Assembly: GCA_964614535.1 (NCBI GenBank)
Contig: CAZTOZ010000048.1
Location: 62,001-126,000 of the forward strand
Length of the DNA stretch: 64,000 nt
Reading direction: 5' to 3'
Source of the DNA: JALSHZ01 sp964614535
Lineage (GTDB): Bacteria > Pseudomonadota > Gammaproteobacteria > UWMA-0217
Made by a program: the position numbers and the translations under genes. Positions 8,263 through 16,893 of this stretch are shown here, piece by piece. Below the pieces are notes generated by a model. It was given only the letters and a program-made list of their open reading frames with translations. It made no database searches and was not told where the DNA came from. Each line of letters starts with the position of its first letter. The stretch's first letter is position 1.

Positions 8263-8703
8263 TCAGAGATCCAGTGTCACCTCCTTGCCGTTCATGGAGA
8301 AGAAGTGCGCCGTCACCTTGTCCATCGTGGCGATATGCTGATCCAGCCATTGCGGCAACTCAGCGCGCAGATAGTCGGCCAGCGGCGCCAGGTTGCGTGA
8401 CTGTTTCCACTCTTCGATGAGCTGCCGGGCCCGCCCGATCTGGAAGTCGTGCTCGCTCTTGTGGATCGGGTAGGGCGGGAACTGGATGGCCCGCATCTGC
8501 GCCTCCTCGCCGGCGAAATGGGCGGTCATGTGGTGCAGGAACTCGTCCAGTTTGGCGTCCAATCGCGCATCGTCGATCGTGCCCGCATCGTGTTGTCGCA
8601 TCAGCTCGTCCAGCTCGTTGAGCATGTCGGCTTCTTCGTGGTGAATGGTGTTCATCGAATCCACTTCGACCAGATGGATGGATGCTTTGTCTACGACGGG
8701 CAT
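8263..8703 (-). CDS. Bacteriohemerythrin
   Basis: 146 aa single-domain hemerythrin, a non-heme di-iron O2-binding protein of the cytoplasm. All expected iron ligands can be placed: H21/H22 in IHHEEADM, H58, H62 and E66 in HHMTAHFAGEE, H81 and H85 in IHKSEHDF, H123 and D128 in DQHIATMD. Likely roles are O2 delivery or sensing. An FNR-type site lies about 95 nt upstream of the start (separate entry), suggesting induction at low oxygen. ATG at 8703, AGGAG-like sequence just upstream. Confidence 0.93.
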   Translation of the reverse strand: MPVVDKASIHLVEVDSMNTIHHEEADMLNELDELMRQHDAGTIDDARLDAKLDEFLHHMTAHFAGEEAQMRAIQFPPYPIHKSEHDFQIGRARQLIEEWKQSRNLAPLADYLRAELPQWLDQHIATMDKVTAHFFSMNGKEVTLDL

Positions 8704-8761
8704 GGGTGACTCCTCTTGCTTGCCGGTTCAGATGACCCGATGGTGTTGGAACCAAGCCGAT

Positions 8762-8804
8762 ACGGTACGACCGGCGTCTCGCCGCTTGCATTGAGACAGA
8801 TCAA
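8762..8804 (-). promoter_or_regulatory. FNR-type site and putative -10 upstream of bacteriohemerythrin
   Basis: TTGAG-ACAG-ATCAA at 8791-8804 matches the FNR consensus TTGAT-N4-ATCAA at 9 of 10 positions. A weak -10 (TACCGT on the minus strand, 8762-8767) would put the transcription start near 8755-8756, so the site centres about 42 nt upstream, the classic class II activator position. The -10 is weak, as expected for an activator-dependent promoter. Confidence 0.5.
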
Positions 8805-8913
8805 GTCGCGGCGCATCGAGGCCGCGCGTGATGGTAGCTAACGCCTCGACGGGGCTCCAGAGCCCCGTTGCAACCGATGGTAAAATGTCGCCCCCCGAGC
8901 CCGAGTGCCGCGC

Positions 8914-11040
8914 ATGCACCAGCCCCTTCAGATCCTCCGCTCCGTCTTCGGCTACAGTGCCTTTCGTCATCACCAGCAGGAGATCATCGACGCGGTGATC
9001 GGCGGTGACGACGTGCTGACGCTGATGCCCACCGGTGGCGGCAAGTCGCTCTGCTATCAGATTCCGGCGCTGATTCGTGACGGCGTGGGCATCGTCGTCT
9101 CGCCGCTGATCGCGTTGATGCAGGATCAGGTGGCGGCGCTGCAACAGCTTGGCGTGGCTGCGGGGTTTCTCAATTCGACGCTGGACCGGGCCGCCCAGGC
9201 GGAGATCGAGCAGGCCCTGATGGGGGGTGAGCTGGATCTGCTCTACGTTGCCCCCGAGCGGTTGCTGACCGAGCGGATGTTGAACCTGCTGGCGCGCGCG
9301 CCACTGGCGCTGTTCGCCATCGACGAGGCCCACTGCGTCTCCCAGTGGGGGCACGACTTCCGCAGGGAATACCAGCAGTTGCGGGTGCTTCACGAGCGTT
9401 TTCCCGAAGTGCCGCGGATCGCGCTGACCGCCACCGCCGACCAGCGTACCCGCGAGGAGATCGTGCAGCAGCTGGGGCTGGAGCGGGCGCGGGTCTTCGT
9501 CAACAGTTTCGACCGGCCCAATATCCGCTATGCCATTGCCGAGGGGCAGAACAGCCGCGACCAGCTCTGGCGCTTCATCCAGCGTGAACATCCCGATGAC
9601 GCTGGCATCGTCTACTGCCTGTCGCGCAAGAAGGTCGAGAGCATCGCGGCCTGGCTCGAGAGCAAGGGGCGGGTGGCGCTGCCCTACCATGCCGGGCTGC
9701 CGCCGCAGACGCGGCAGCGGCATCAGGCGCGGTTTCTGCGCGAGGAGGGGGTGATCATCGTTGCCACGATCGCCTTTGGCATGGGCATCGACAAGCCCGA
9801 CGTGCGTTTCGTCGCCCACCTCAACCTGCCCAAGAGCATCGAGGCCTACTATCAGGAGACCGGCCGTGCCGGTCGTGACGGCGAGCCGGCCGATGCCTGG
9901 ATGGCCTACGGCCTGCAGGACGTGATCCTGCTGCGGCAGATGACGCACCAGAGCGATGCCGACGAGCAGTACAAGCGGGTCGTCCACCAGAAACTGGAGG
10001 CGATGCTGGGCCTATGCGAACTCTCCACCTGCCGCCGTCAGGCGCTGCTGGCCTATTTCGGCGAAACGCTGGAAGAGCCCTGTGGCAACTGCGACAACTG
10101 CCTCGATCCTCCCGAGACCTGGGATGCCACCGTGGCCGCGCAGAAGGCGCTCTCCACCGTCTATCGCAGCGGCCAGCGGTTTGGCGTCAACTATCTGATC
10201 GACCTGCTCGAAGGCAAGGACGACGAGCGCATTCGCCGTTTCGGTCACGATCGTCTCAGTACCTATGGCATCGGCACCGAGTTCTCCGTCGCCGAGTGGC
10301 GGGGCATCTTCCGTCAGCTCATCGCACTGGGGTATCTGGCCGTCGATGCCGAGGCCCACGGCGCACTGAAGCTGACACCGAAATGCCGGCCGCTGCTGCG
10401 TGGTGAGGAGACGCTGCAACTGCGCAAGCAGCGCAAGGGGAGCAGGGTGGCGCGGGAGAAGAGGGCCGGGGGCTCCGGTCTGCGTGGCGTCGATCGGCCA
10501 CTGTTCGAGGCGTTGCGTGAACTGCGTATGTCGCTGGCCAGGGCCCAGGGCGTGCCGCCCTATGTGATCTTCCACGACAGTGTGTTGGTGGCGATGGCGC
10601 GGCGGCGGCCGCAGACACTGGATGCGCTTGGTACGATCAGCGGCGTCGGGGAACAGAAGCTTGCCCGCTACGGCGAGGCCTTCGTCGAGCTGATCCGCCA
10701 GCACCCGCTGCCGCCGATCCTCGACAACGAACTCAGCGACACCATCAACGAGACGCTGGCCCTGCATGCCCGCGGGCTGTCACCTGCCGCCATCGCCGCC
10801 GAACGAGGCCTGTCGCCGGGCACGATCCTCTCCCATCTGGCCGATGCCATCGAGGCCGGCCTGGTGGCGCTGGAGGCGGTGGTGGATCTGGAAGCGGCGC
10901 AGCTCGACGAGATCCGCGCGGCCATCGAGACGCTCGCCAGTTGCGAGGAGAGGCGGCGGCTGGCGCCGCTCCATGAGGCGCTCGACGGCCGTTACGACCA
11001 CGGCGTCCTCAGATGCGTCCTGGCCGAGGTGTGTGTCTGA
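8914..11040 (+). CDS. recQ: ATP-dependent DNA helicase RecQ
   Basis: About 708 aa 3'-5' helicase for recombination and fork repair. The order is superfamily 2 helicase core (MPTGGGKSLCYQIPAL Walker A, AIDEAHCVSQWGHDFR, ALTATAD, FGMGIDKPDVRFV, QETGRAGRDG), RQC zinc/winged-helix region (CELSTCRRQ and CGNCDNC), HRDC domain (RPLFEALRELRMSLA to about 600), then an extra C-terminal region with a helix-turn-helix-like stretch (GLSPAAIAAERGLSPGTILSHL). This tail makes it about 100 aa longer than E. coli RecQ. A GTG at 8905 is an alternative start. A -10-like TAAAAT lies at 8881-8886. Confidence 0.95.
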   Translation: MHQPLQILRSVFGYSAFRHHQQEIIDAVIGGDDVLTLMPTGGGKSLCYQIPALIRDGVGIVVSPLIALMQDQVAALQQLGVAAGFLNSTLDRAAQAEIEQALMGGELDLLYVAPERLLTERMLNLLARAPLALFAIDEAHCVSQWGHDFRREYQQLRVLHERFPEVPRIALTATADQRTREEIVQQLGLERARVFVNSFDRPNIRYAIAEGQNSRDQLWRFIQREHPDDAGIVYCLSRKKVESIAAWLESKGRVALPYHAGLPPQTRQRHQARFLREEGVIIVATIAFGMGIDKPDVRFVAHLNLPKSIEAYYQETGRAGRDGEPADAWMAYGLQDVILLRQMTHQSDADEQYKRVVHQKLEAMLGLCELSTCRRQALLAYFGETLEEPCGNCDNCLDPPETWDATVAAQKALSTVYRSGQRFGVNYLIDLLEGKDDERIRRFGHDRLSTYGIGTEFSVAEWRGIFRQLIALGYLAVDAEAHGALKLTPKCRPLLRGEETLQLRKQRKGSRVAREKRAGGSGLRGVDRPLFEALRELRMSLARAQGVPPYVIFHDSVLVAMARRRPQTLDALGTISGVGEQKLARYGEAFVELIRQHPLPPILDNELSDTINETLALHARGLSPAAIAAERGLSPGTILSHLADAIEAGLVALEAVVDLEAAQLDEIRAAIETLASCEERRRLAPLHEALDGRYDHGVLRCVLAEVCV

Positions 11041-11056
11041 CGGGCCGCCGGTGTGC

Positions 11057-12115
11057 TCAGGCGTCCGGGTGTTCGAAAAGCTCCTTCTTGAACGCCTTGG
11101 CGTAGGCCTCGTTGCTGGAGATGATCGTCGTCTCCATCATGCGGATCAGTGTCGTGTCCATCGTCTGCATGCCCATGGCGGCGCCGCTTTGCATCGCGTT
11201 CTCCAGCTGATCGGTCTTGCCTTCGCGGATCAGGTTGGCCACCGCCGGGGTGTTGATGAGGATCTCCACCGCGGCGGCCATGCCGGGTTCGTTCTGTTTC
11301 CTGACCAGTTGCTGGGCGATGACGGCACGCAGCGAAGTGGAGAGCATGGCCCGTACATGGGGCTGCTTCTTGGCCGGAAAGACGTTGATGATGCGATCGA
11401 CGGTGGTGGCGGCGCGGTTGGTGTGCAGGGTGCCGAGAACCAGAATCCCGGTCTCGGCGGCGGTCACCGCCAGGCTGATGGTCTCCAGGTCGCGCAGCTC
11501 GCCCACCAGCACCACGTCCGGGTCTTCCCGCAACGCCGAGCGCAGCGCGGTGGCGAAGTCGGGCGTGTGCTGTCCCACCTCGCGCTGGCTGACCAGGCAT
11601 TTCTTGTTGGGGTGGACGAATTCGATGGGATCTTCGATCGTGATGATGTGGCCGTGGCGGCTGCGGTTGATCTCGTCGATCATCGCCGCCAGCGTCGTCG
11701 TCTTGCCCGAGCCGGTCTTGCCGGTGACCAGAATCAGCCCCTGCCGGTAGTGGGTCAGCGCCTTGACCACCCGTGGCAGGCCGAGGTCGTCCAGCGACAC
11801 CCCGTGGGTCGGGATGATGCGGAATACGGCGCCGACGCCGCGCAGGTAGCGAAAGGCGTTGACGCGGAAACGCGCCAGCCCTTTCACCTCGTAGGAGAAA
11901 TCGACCGCGTCGTGTTGGTTGAACCGCTCCAGTGTCTTCTCGTTCATGTTGCCGAGCAGGTACATCTCCAGCGCGCCACCGTCGATGTCGCCGTACTGCA
12001 GCGGTGTCAGCTCGCCGTAGATGCGCGCCCGTGGTGGCTCCCCCGACAACAGGTGGAGGTCCGAGCCGCCGCGGCGCATCGTCGTCAGCAGCAGTTTGTC
12101 GATGAGCTCTTTCAT
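11057..12115 (-). CDS. PilT/PilU-family type IV pilus retraction ATPase (downstream paralogue)
   Basis: 352 aa cytoplasmic hexameric ATPase of the PilT/PilU class, predicted to drive pilus retraction and twitching. An N-terminal PAS-like domain (GGSDLHLLSGEPPRARI) is followed by Walker A GKTGSGKT (132-139), the Asp box TIEDPIEFVHPNKKCLVSQREVG, Walker B DPDVVLVGELRD and the His box LGTLHTNRA. The C-terminal motif reads AVANLIREGK instead of AIRNLIRE, so it is not canonical PilT; PilU is possible. Its ATG overlaps the stop of the upstream paralogue by 4 nt (ATGA), implying coupled translation. Confidence 0.88.
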   Translation of the reverse strand: MKELIDKLLLTTMRRGGSDLHLLSGEPPRARIYGELTPLQYGDIDGGALEMYLLGNMNEKTLERFNQHDAVDFSYEVKGLARFRVNAFRYLRGVGAVFRIIPTHGVSLDDLGLPRVVKALTHYRQGLILVTGKTGSGKTTTLAAMIDEINRSRHGHIITIEDPIEFVHPNKKCLVSQREVGQHTPDFATALRSALREDPDVVLVGELRDLETISLAVTAAETGILVLGTLHTNRAATTVDRIINVFPAKKQPHVRAMLSTSLRAVIAQQLVRKQNEPGMAAAVEILINTPAVANLIREGKTDQLENAMQSGAAMGMQTMDTTLIRMMETTIISSNEAYAKAFKKELFEHPDA

Positions 12116-13206
12116 AGCTGGATATCGTCGATCATCGTAATCAGCGCGGCATCGGTGACGTAGCGTTTGAAGGGCCGCTTCTCCAGCGCGTATTCGTAGG
12201 CGTCGTCGGGATCGATCTGCTTCAGTTCCACCGCTTCGAGCAGCGCCTGATCCATCAGCTGCATTCCCTGGCCCCGGCCCATCTGCATCTGTGACGGAAT
12301 CATGTGGGTCTTGTCGTCCATCAGCAGCTTGGCGATGGCCTTGTTCATCACCATCACCTCGAAGATCGCCTTGCGCGAGTGGCCGTCGATGCCGCGCACC
12401 AGCACCTGGGTGACCACCCCGAGCAGGCTTTGGGCGAGAAACGTCTTGCCCTGGTCGCGTTGCTCCGCCGGCAGCGAATCGATGATGCGGTCGATCGACT
12501 TGACGGCCGAGGTGGTGTGCAGTGTGCCCAGCACCAGGTGGCCGGTTTCGGCGGCGGTCATCGCCATCTGGATCGACTCGGTGTCGCGCAGCTCACCCAC
12601 CAGGATCACGTCCGGATCCTCCCGCAGCGCCGACCGCAGTCCCTCGGCGAATCCGGCCACGTGGGTGCCCACCTCCCGCTGGATCACCTGGGAGCGTTTC
12701 GACGGGTGGATGAACTCGATCGGGTCTTCGAGGCTGATGATATTGAGTAAGCGGGTTCGATTGAGGTGGTCGATCAGCGCCGCCAGCGTCGTCGATTTGC
12801 CGGTGCCGGTGGAACCGGTGATCAGAATCATGCCTTGCTGGTGATCCAGCAGCCGCAGCAACACCGGCGGCAGCCCGAGGGATTCGACCGTCGGCAGCGC
12901 CTCGGGCACGTAGCGGAACGCGGCCGCCGGGCCGGTGGACTTGTGGTAGAAGTTGGCGCGGAAGCGCCCCGCGCCCTCGCTGTGGTAGGAGAAGTCCAGA
13001 TCCTCGCCGGCGCGAAAGCGTTTTTCCTGGGAGGGGGTCAATACCTCGAACAGAAACGACCGGAGCTCGCGCTCGTCCAGATTACGGAACTTGATCGGCA
13101 GCAGGTCGCCATGCATCCGCAGCAGCGGTGGCATGCCGACGGCAAGGTGCAGATCGGAGCAACCTTGTTCCTGCGCCAGTTTCAGGAAAGCGTCCAGACG
13201 TGGCAT
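12112..13206 (-). CDS. PilT/PilU-family type IV pilus ATPase (upstream paralogue)
   Basis: 364 aa second member of the PilT/PilU class. N-terminal GCSDLHLAVGMPPLLRM, Walker A GSTGTGKS (131-138), SLEDPIEFIHPSKRSQVIQREVG, DPDVILVGELRD and LGTLHTTSAVKSIDRI are all present. The AIRNLIRE-type C-terminal motif is degenerate (AIAKLLMDDK), and the C-terminus is extended (residues 340-364). The two paralogues differ substantially, so this is an old duplication. It starts 65 nt after the HEAT-kinase gene on the same strand. No pilin or assembly genes for type IV pili occur in the window. Confidence 0.88.
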   Translation of the reverse strand: MPRLDAFLKLAQEQGCSDLHLAVGMPPLLRMHGDLLPIKFRNLDERELRSFLFEVLTPSQEKRFRAGEDLDFSYHSEGAGRFRANFYHKSTGPAAAFRYVPEALPTVESLGLPPVLLRLLDHQQGMILITGSTGTGKSTTLAALIDHLNRTRLLNIISLEDPIEFIHPSKRSQVIQREVGTHVAGFAEGLRSALREDPDVILVGELRDTESIQMAMTAAETGHLVLGTLHTTSAVKSIDRIIDSLPAEQRDQGKTFLAQSLLGVVTQVLVRGIDGHSRKAIFEVMVMNKAIAKLLMDDKTHMIPSQMQMGRGQGMQLMDQALLEAVELKQIDPDDAYEYALEKRPFKRYVTDAALITMIDDIQL

Positions 13207-13271
13207 CGGATCTCCAGCCGTGAATACACCGCTATTGTAGCCGATTGCGGGAATCTTGACAGATCAATGTG

Positions 13272-15650
13272 TTACGACTGTTTTTCGATGTGCTCCAGCT
13301 TGAAGGTGCGTAGCACCCGTTCCACCTCCAGCATGGTCTGGAAACGCTTCTTCGGGTTGACCGACATCATCTTCATCACCACGTCGGAGAGCGCTTTCGG
13401 CACCTCCGGGTTGGCCTCGTGCAGCGGCGCGATGTCGCCGTGGACATGGCGGTAGAGCACCTGGACGTTGTCGTCTCCCTTGAACGCGGTGTCGCCGGTG
13501 AGCATCTCGTAGAGAATGACGCCGAGGGTGTAAATGTCGGAACGCCCGTCCAGTTTTTTCTTTCCGGTGACCTGCTCCGGCGCCATGTAGCGCGGCGTGC
13601 CAATGAGGATGCCGGTCTTGGTGAGCTGGGTCTCGGCGGCCGACTGGGTGCGGGAGATGCCGAAGTCCACCACCTTCACCATGTTGGACTTGTCGATGAG
13701 GATATTGCCCGGCTTGAGGTCGCGGTGAATGATCCGCAGCTTGTGCGCCGCGCCGATGCCCGAGGCGACCGAGGCGGCGATGTGCAGCGCCTTGGCGAAT
13801 GGCAGTGGTTTCTTCGGCGACAGCATCGACGACAGCGTCACCGAGGCGAAGTACTCCATCGAGATGGCGTAGAGATTGCCGATGGCGATGAAGTCGAAGA
13901 TGCGGATGACGTTGCGGTGCTGGATACGCCGTGAGTAGCGGATCTCGCGGATGAAGCGCTTGATCATCGCCTCGTCGTTGGCCATCTTGTCGTGCAGGAT
14001 CTTCAGTACGATGCGCTCGTTCAGCATCCGGTCCTTGACCAGCAGGACGGTGCTGAAGGCGCCTTTGCCGACGCGGCGGATGTATTCGTAGCGATCGCCG
14101 AGCATGTCGCCGGTGCGCAGTGCGCGGACGTTGATCTTGGTGAAGCCCTCGGCGTTCGGGTCGATGATGTTGCGTGGCTTGAGCTCCTGCTCGCGTGCCT
14201 CGCGCTCCTTGCGCTTCTTTGCCAGCCGTGTGTTGATGCGGCGCAATGCCACCTTGGCCGCTTCGCGCACGTCCTCGCTGGCGGTCAGTGCACGGCGCTT
14301 GATCGCGGTGAACACCTCGCTGGCATTGTCGGTGTTCACCAGTTCGGCCAGCGTGTGCATCGCTTCGATCAGTGCATTGTCGTCGCGCGTGCCGAGCATC
14401 GGCAGGATCTGTTTGACGTGTTTGTCGCTGCCCAGCGTCCGCATCGCCTTGAGCGCGATCGGCGCTGCTTGCGCATCCTCCCGCATCAGTGTCAGCAGGG
14501 ACGGGATCGCTGCCTTGTTGCCGATGTTCGCGAGCGCGTCGATGGCCCGTTCGCGCACCCACCAGTCGGAATCGGAGAGCACTTCGAGCAGATGCGCCAT
14601 CGCCGTCTCGTCCTTGGTGGCGTTGAGGATCTCGATGGCGGCCCGGCGCACGTACTCGTCGTCGCTGCGCAGCAGTTTGATGACCGCTTCCACCACCCGG
14701 CGGCCGCCGATCTTGGCCAGCGCATCGGCGGCGCGGGCACGCACCCACCAATCCTCGTCCTTCAGCGCACGCAGCAGATCCTGCACGCTGTCGGGGTACT
14801 CCATGCCGTTGAGCACCTCGACGGCGGCGCGGCGCACCTCCTCCGATTCGTCCTTGAGCAACTCGATCAGCAGCGGGATGACGGCGGGATCGTTGCGCTT
14901 GACCAGTGCCTCGATGGCCTTGTTGCGAACCTGCATGTCCCGGTCCTTCAGCAGCTTGCACAGCACGCGCGGATCGAGGTTGACCCGTGCCCTGCTCAAG
15001 GCTTCCAGCGCGACCAGCCGAACCTCCTTGCTCGGGTCGGAGAGGCGGCCCAGCAGCGCATTGCGGGCCGAGATGGATTGGAAGCGGGCGATCAGGCGGG
15101 TGACGCCGAGGCGGGTATTGACGTCCTTGGCGGTGATGCGGTTGATCAGCTCCGGCAGCAGCGACTCATCGGCGATTGGTTCCAGGATGCGGAACATCGC
15201 CACCCGCTCGCTGGGCGAGAGCGAAGAGGTCTTGCGCAACAACTCCAGCGCGCTCAGCCCCTCCTTGCGGGCGGCGAGGATCTTCAACAGCACCGATTTG
15301 GAGGTCTCCTCCTTGTCGAACAGCGGCAGCAGCAGATTGGCGTCGTAGGTGCGCGAGGCGGCCAGTACCCGCGACACATTGTTGATGACACGGGGATGGG
15401 CGTTGGAGGAGAGGCCGGGAACGAAGGTGCCGAGGGTGTTGTTGTCCAGCAGCAGCAATAGAATCTCACGGATGCGGCGGGCTTCCGAATCGCCGGCGGT
15501 GCCGAGCAGGTTGATCAGCCGGCCGATGACCGGCTTTGGGTGCTTGCGCAGCTTTTGGATATAGCCGCGACCCTCGGGACTCATCAGGTCGCCGATCGCC
15601 ATCGCCCTGTCGACATTGCGCCGCGCAACAAACTGGCTTATGAGCCCCAA
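13272..15650 (-). CDS. HEAT-repeat Ser/Thr protein kinase
   Basis: About 792 aa. Residues about 40-470 are tandem HEAT repeats (for example DEEWWVR-type repeats with ARAADALAKIGGRRVVEAVIKLL and RERAIDALANIGNKAAIPSLL). A basic charged linker precedes a C-terminal Hanks-type kinase from about residue 519: GKGAFSTV glycine loop, catalytic lysine in IVLKIL, HRDLKPGN (D near 644), DFG near 662, and GTPRYMAPEQ. No membrane segment is seen. The start is inferred: TTG at 15650 has GGGGGA seven nt upstream; the open frame reaches 15836 but its first 62 residues look non-coding. It probably forms an operon with the two PilT-like ATPases, which it might phosphorylate or scaffold. Confidence 0.85.
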   Translation of the reverse strand: MGLISQFVARRNVDRAMAIGDLMSPEGRGYIQKLRKHPKPVIGRLINLLGTAGDSEARRIREILLLLLDNNTLGTFVPGLSSNAHPRVINNVSRVLAASRTYDANLLLPLFDKEETSKSVLLKILAARKEGLSALELLRKTSSLSPSERVAMFRILEPIADESLLPELINRITAKDVNTRLGVTRLIARFQSISARNALLGRLSDPSKEVRLVALEALSRARVNLDPRVLCKLLKDRDMQVRNKAIEALVKRNDPAVIPLLIELLKDESEEVRRAAVEVLNGMEYPDSVQDLLRALKDEDWWVRARAADALAKIGGRRVVEAVIKLLRSDDEYVRRAAIEILNATKDETAMAHLLEVLSDSDWWVRERAIDALANIGNKAAIPSLLTLMREDAQAAPIALKAMRTLGSDKHVKQILPMLGTRDDNALIEAMHTLAELVNTDNASEVFTAIKRRALTASEDVREAAKVALRRINTRLAKKRKEREAREQELKPRNIIDPNAEGFTKINVRALRTGDMLGDRYEYIRRVGKGAFSTVLLVKDRMLNERIVLKILHDKMANDEAMIKRFIREIRYSRRIQHRNVIRIFDFIAIGNLYAISMEYFASVTLSSMLSPKKPLPFAKALHIAASVASGIGAAHKLRIIHRDLKPGNILIDKSNMVKVVDFGISRTQSAAETQLTKTGILIGTPRYMAPEQVTGKKKLDGRSDIYTLGVILYEMLTGDTAFKGDDNVQVLYRHVHGDIAPLHEANPEVPKALSDVVMKMMSVNPKKRFQTMLEVERVLRTFKLEHIEKQS

Positions 15651-15965
15651 TGAACCATCCCCCAAACGAGCGGAATCCAACTGCGTGAATAGTACACCAC
15701 CCCGGTTCGCGCGCTGATGCCAACCGGCCGGGTATGGGGCGTCGTCGTCGGGTTGGCGATCGCAATGGCCAAGACTGTGCCTCGTCCCTGAAACTATGGG
15801 TGGTGCCGTGCATGGCGTCGAGCCGGTCCACACCACGACGGCGGGCCCATTTTAAGGGAATTCGGCAACCGGGATTGTCATATCTATCAAACTTTATGCC
15901 GCAAGCCGCTGAAAAGGGTGACGAATGTTGCAGAATGGCAGGTTGCCCATCCGAATCACGGCGGC
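15651..15965. other. Intergenic stretch without a gene
   Basis: Lies between the presumed start of the HEAT-kinase and the end of the acetyltransferase-like gene; both are on the minus strand. It should hold the promoter of the kinase/PilT operon, but I find no convincing -35/-10 pair; TAGATA on the minus strand at 15881-15886 is the best -10 candidate. No RNA gene or repeat was seen. Confidence 0.4.
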
Positions 15966-16778
15966 TCAGGGGGGCGGCGGCGAGTCGAGTTTCCAGACGA
16001 CGCGGTGGGGCAGGAAACGGAATTTCCGCTTGAAACGCCGCAACGTGGGGCTGGCGCCGTAGTAGGTGCCGTAGCTGAAGTACTTCACTTCGGGGTGGTT
16101 TGCCAGCAGGTAGTCACCGATGGAGAGGTAGAGCAGCGGCACATAGCCGTCCGACTGGTGGCGGGCGTCGCCGTAGATGTCCTCGAGCATGCAGATCTCG
16201 CCGGCGATGTGGCAGGTGGCATAGGCCCGCAGCACGCCGTCGGCGTTGAAGACGCCAAAGGCCGGATAGCCGTGGACTCGGTCGAGCGGCCGCGGATTGC
16301 GTACCGGCTCGAGCGTACCCATCAGATGTTTGGGCATCGGCCCCTGGCGGATGGTGGTGGAACGATGGATGGCTTCGATCTCCCGCAGATGGTCGTCGTA
16401 GTCGATGGGCCGGAAGTGGTGCCCCAGTCGGACGGCCTTCTTATAGTTCCGGCGGGCGGCACCCTCCACCATCATGAAATACTCGTCGAATGTGGCCGGC
16501 AGCTTGCAGAGCGCGACGCCCCATTCGATGTGCCGTATCAGCGGAAACTTGGGGTGGCGCCGGGTGGCGTCGCGGTAGTGCTCCCGTACCAGCCTGGCGT
16601 AGAACGGGTGGTTCTTCGCCTCGGCGCGGTCGGCCATCAGGTGGACGGTGACCTCGGGTAGCTGGCGGATCTCCGCCAGGTCGTTGCGCAGCTGTTGGAT
16701 CTTTCGGGTCAACGTCTGCCAGCGCTCGCTGGTTTGCAGGATTTGCGTCAGAGGATTGTTGGCTGTGGTGTCTGTCAT
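15966..16778 (-). CDS. Putative GNAT/FemAB-like acyltransferase in the pilus cluster
   Basis: 270 aa cytoplasmic protein, family assigned only tentatively. It has a fold pattern reminiscent of GNAT/FemAB transferases: FDEYFMMVEGAARRNYKKAVR, then a beta-rich half with GYPAFGVFNADGVLRAYATCHI, followed by LLYLSIGDYLLANHPEVKYFSYGTYYG and a basic tail ending KRKFRFLPHRVVWKL. No signal peptide. ATG at 16778 is chosen because longer forms run into the usher gene. It starts 115 nt after the usher stop, as the last gene of the pilus cluster, where a tip adhesin would be expected. Function unknown. Confidence 0.6.
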   Translation of the reverse strand: MTDTTANNPLTQILQTSERWQTLTRKIQQLRNDLAEIRQLPEVTVHLMADRAEAKNHPFYARLVREHYRDATRRHPKFPLIRHIEWGVALCKLPATFDEYFMMVEGAARRNYKKAVRLGHHFRPIDYDDHLREIEAIHRSTTIRQGPMPKHLMGTLEPVRNPRPLDRVHGYPAFGVFNADGVLRAYATCHIAGEICMLEDIYGDARHQSDGYVPLLYLSIGDYLLANHPEVKYFSYGTYYGASPTLRRFKRKFRFLPHRVVWKLDSPPPP

Positions 16779-16893
16779 GGCCCCGGTGTGGTTGTCTGTC
16801 GTGGTCGGTGCGTCGTCACCGCGGCGGTGGCAGCGGCCAATCCGGTTGGATCGGCACTCGCCGCCCGATCGCCCGCGGGTTGCGACGATGTCT

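Noticed and set aside
13992..15461. A 489-codon plus-strand open frame
   Set aside because: Antisense to the HEAT-repeat region; the periodic repeats themselves create this long frame.
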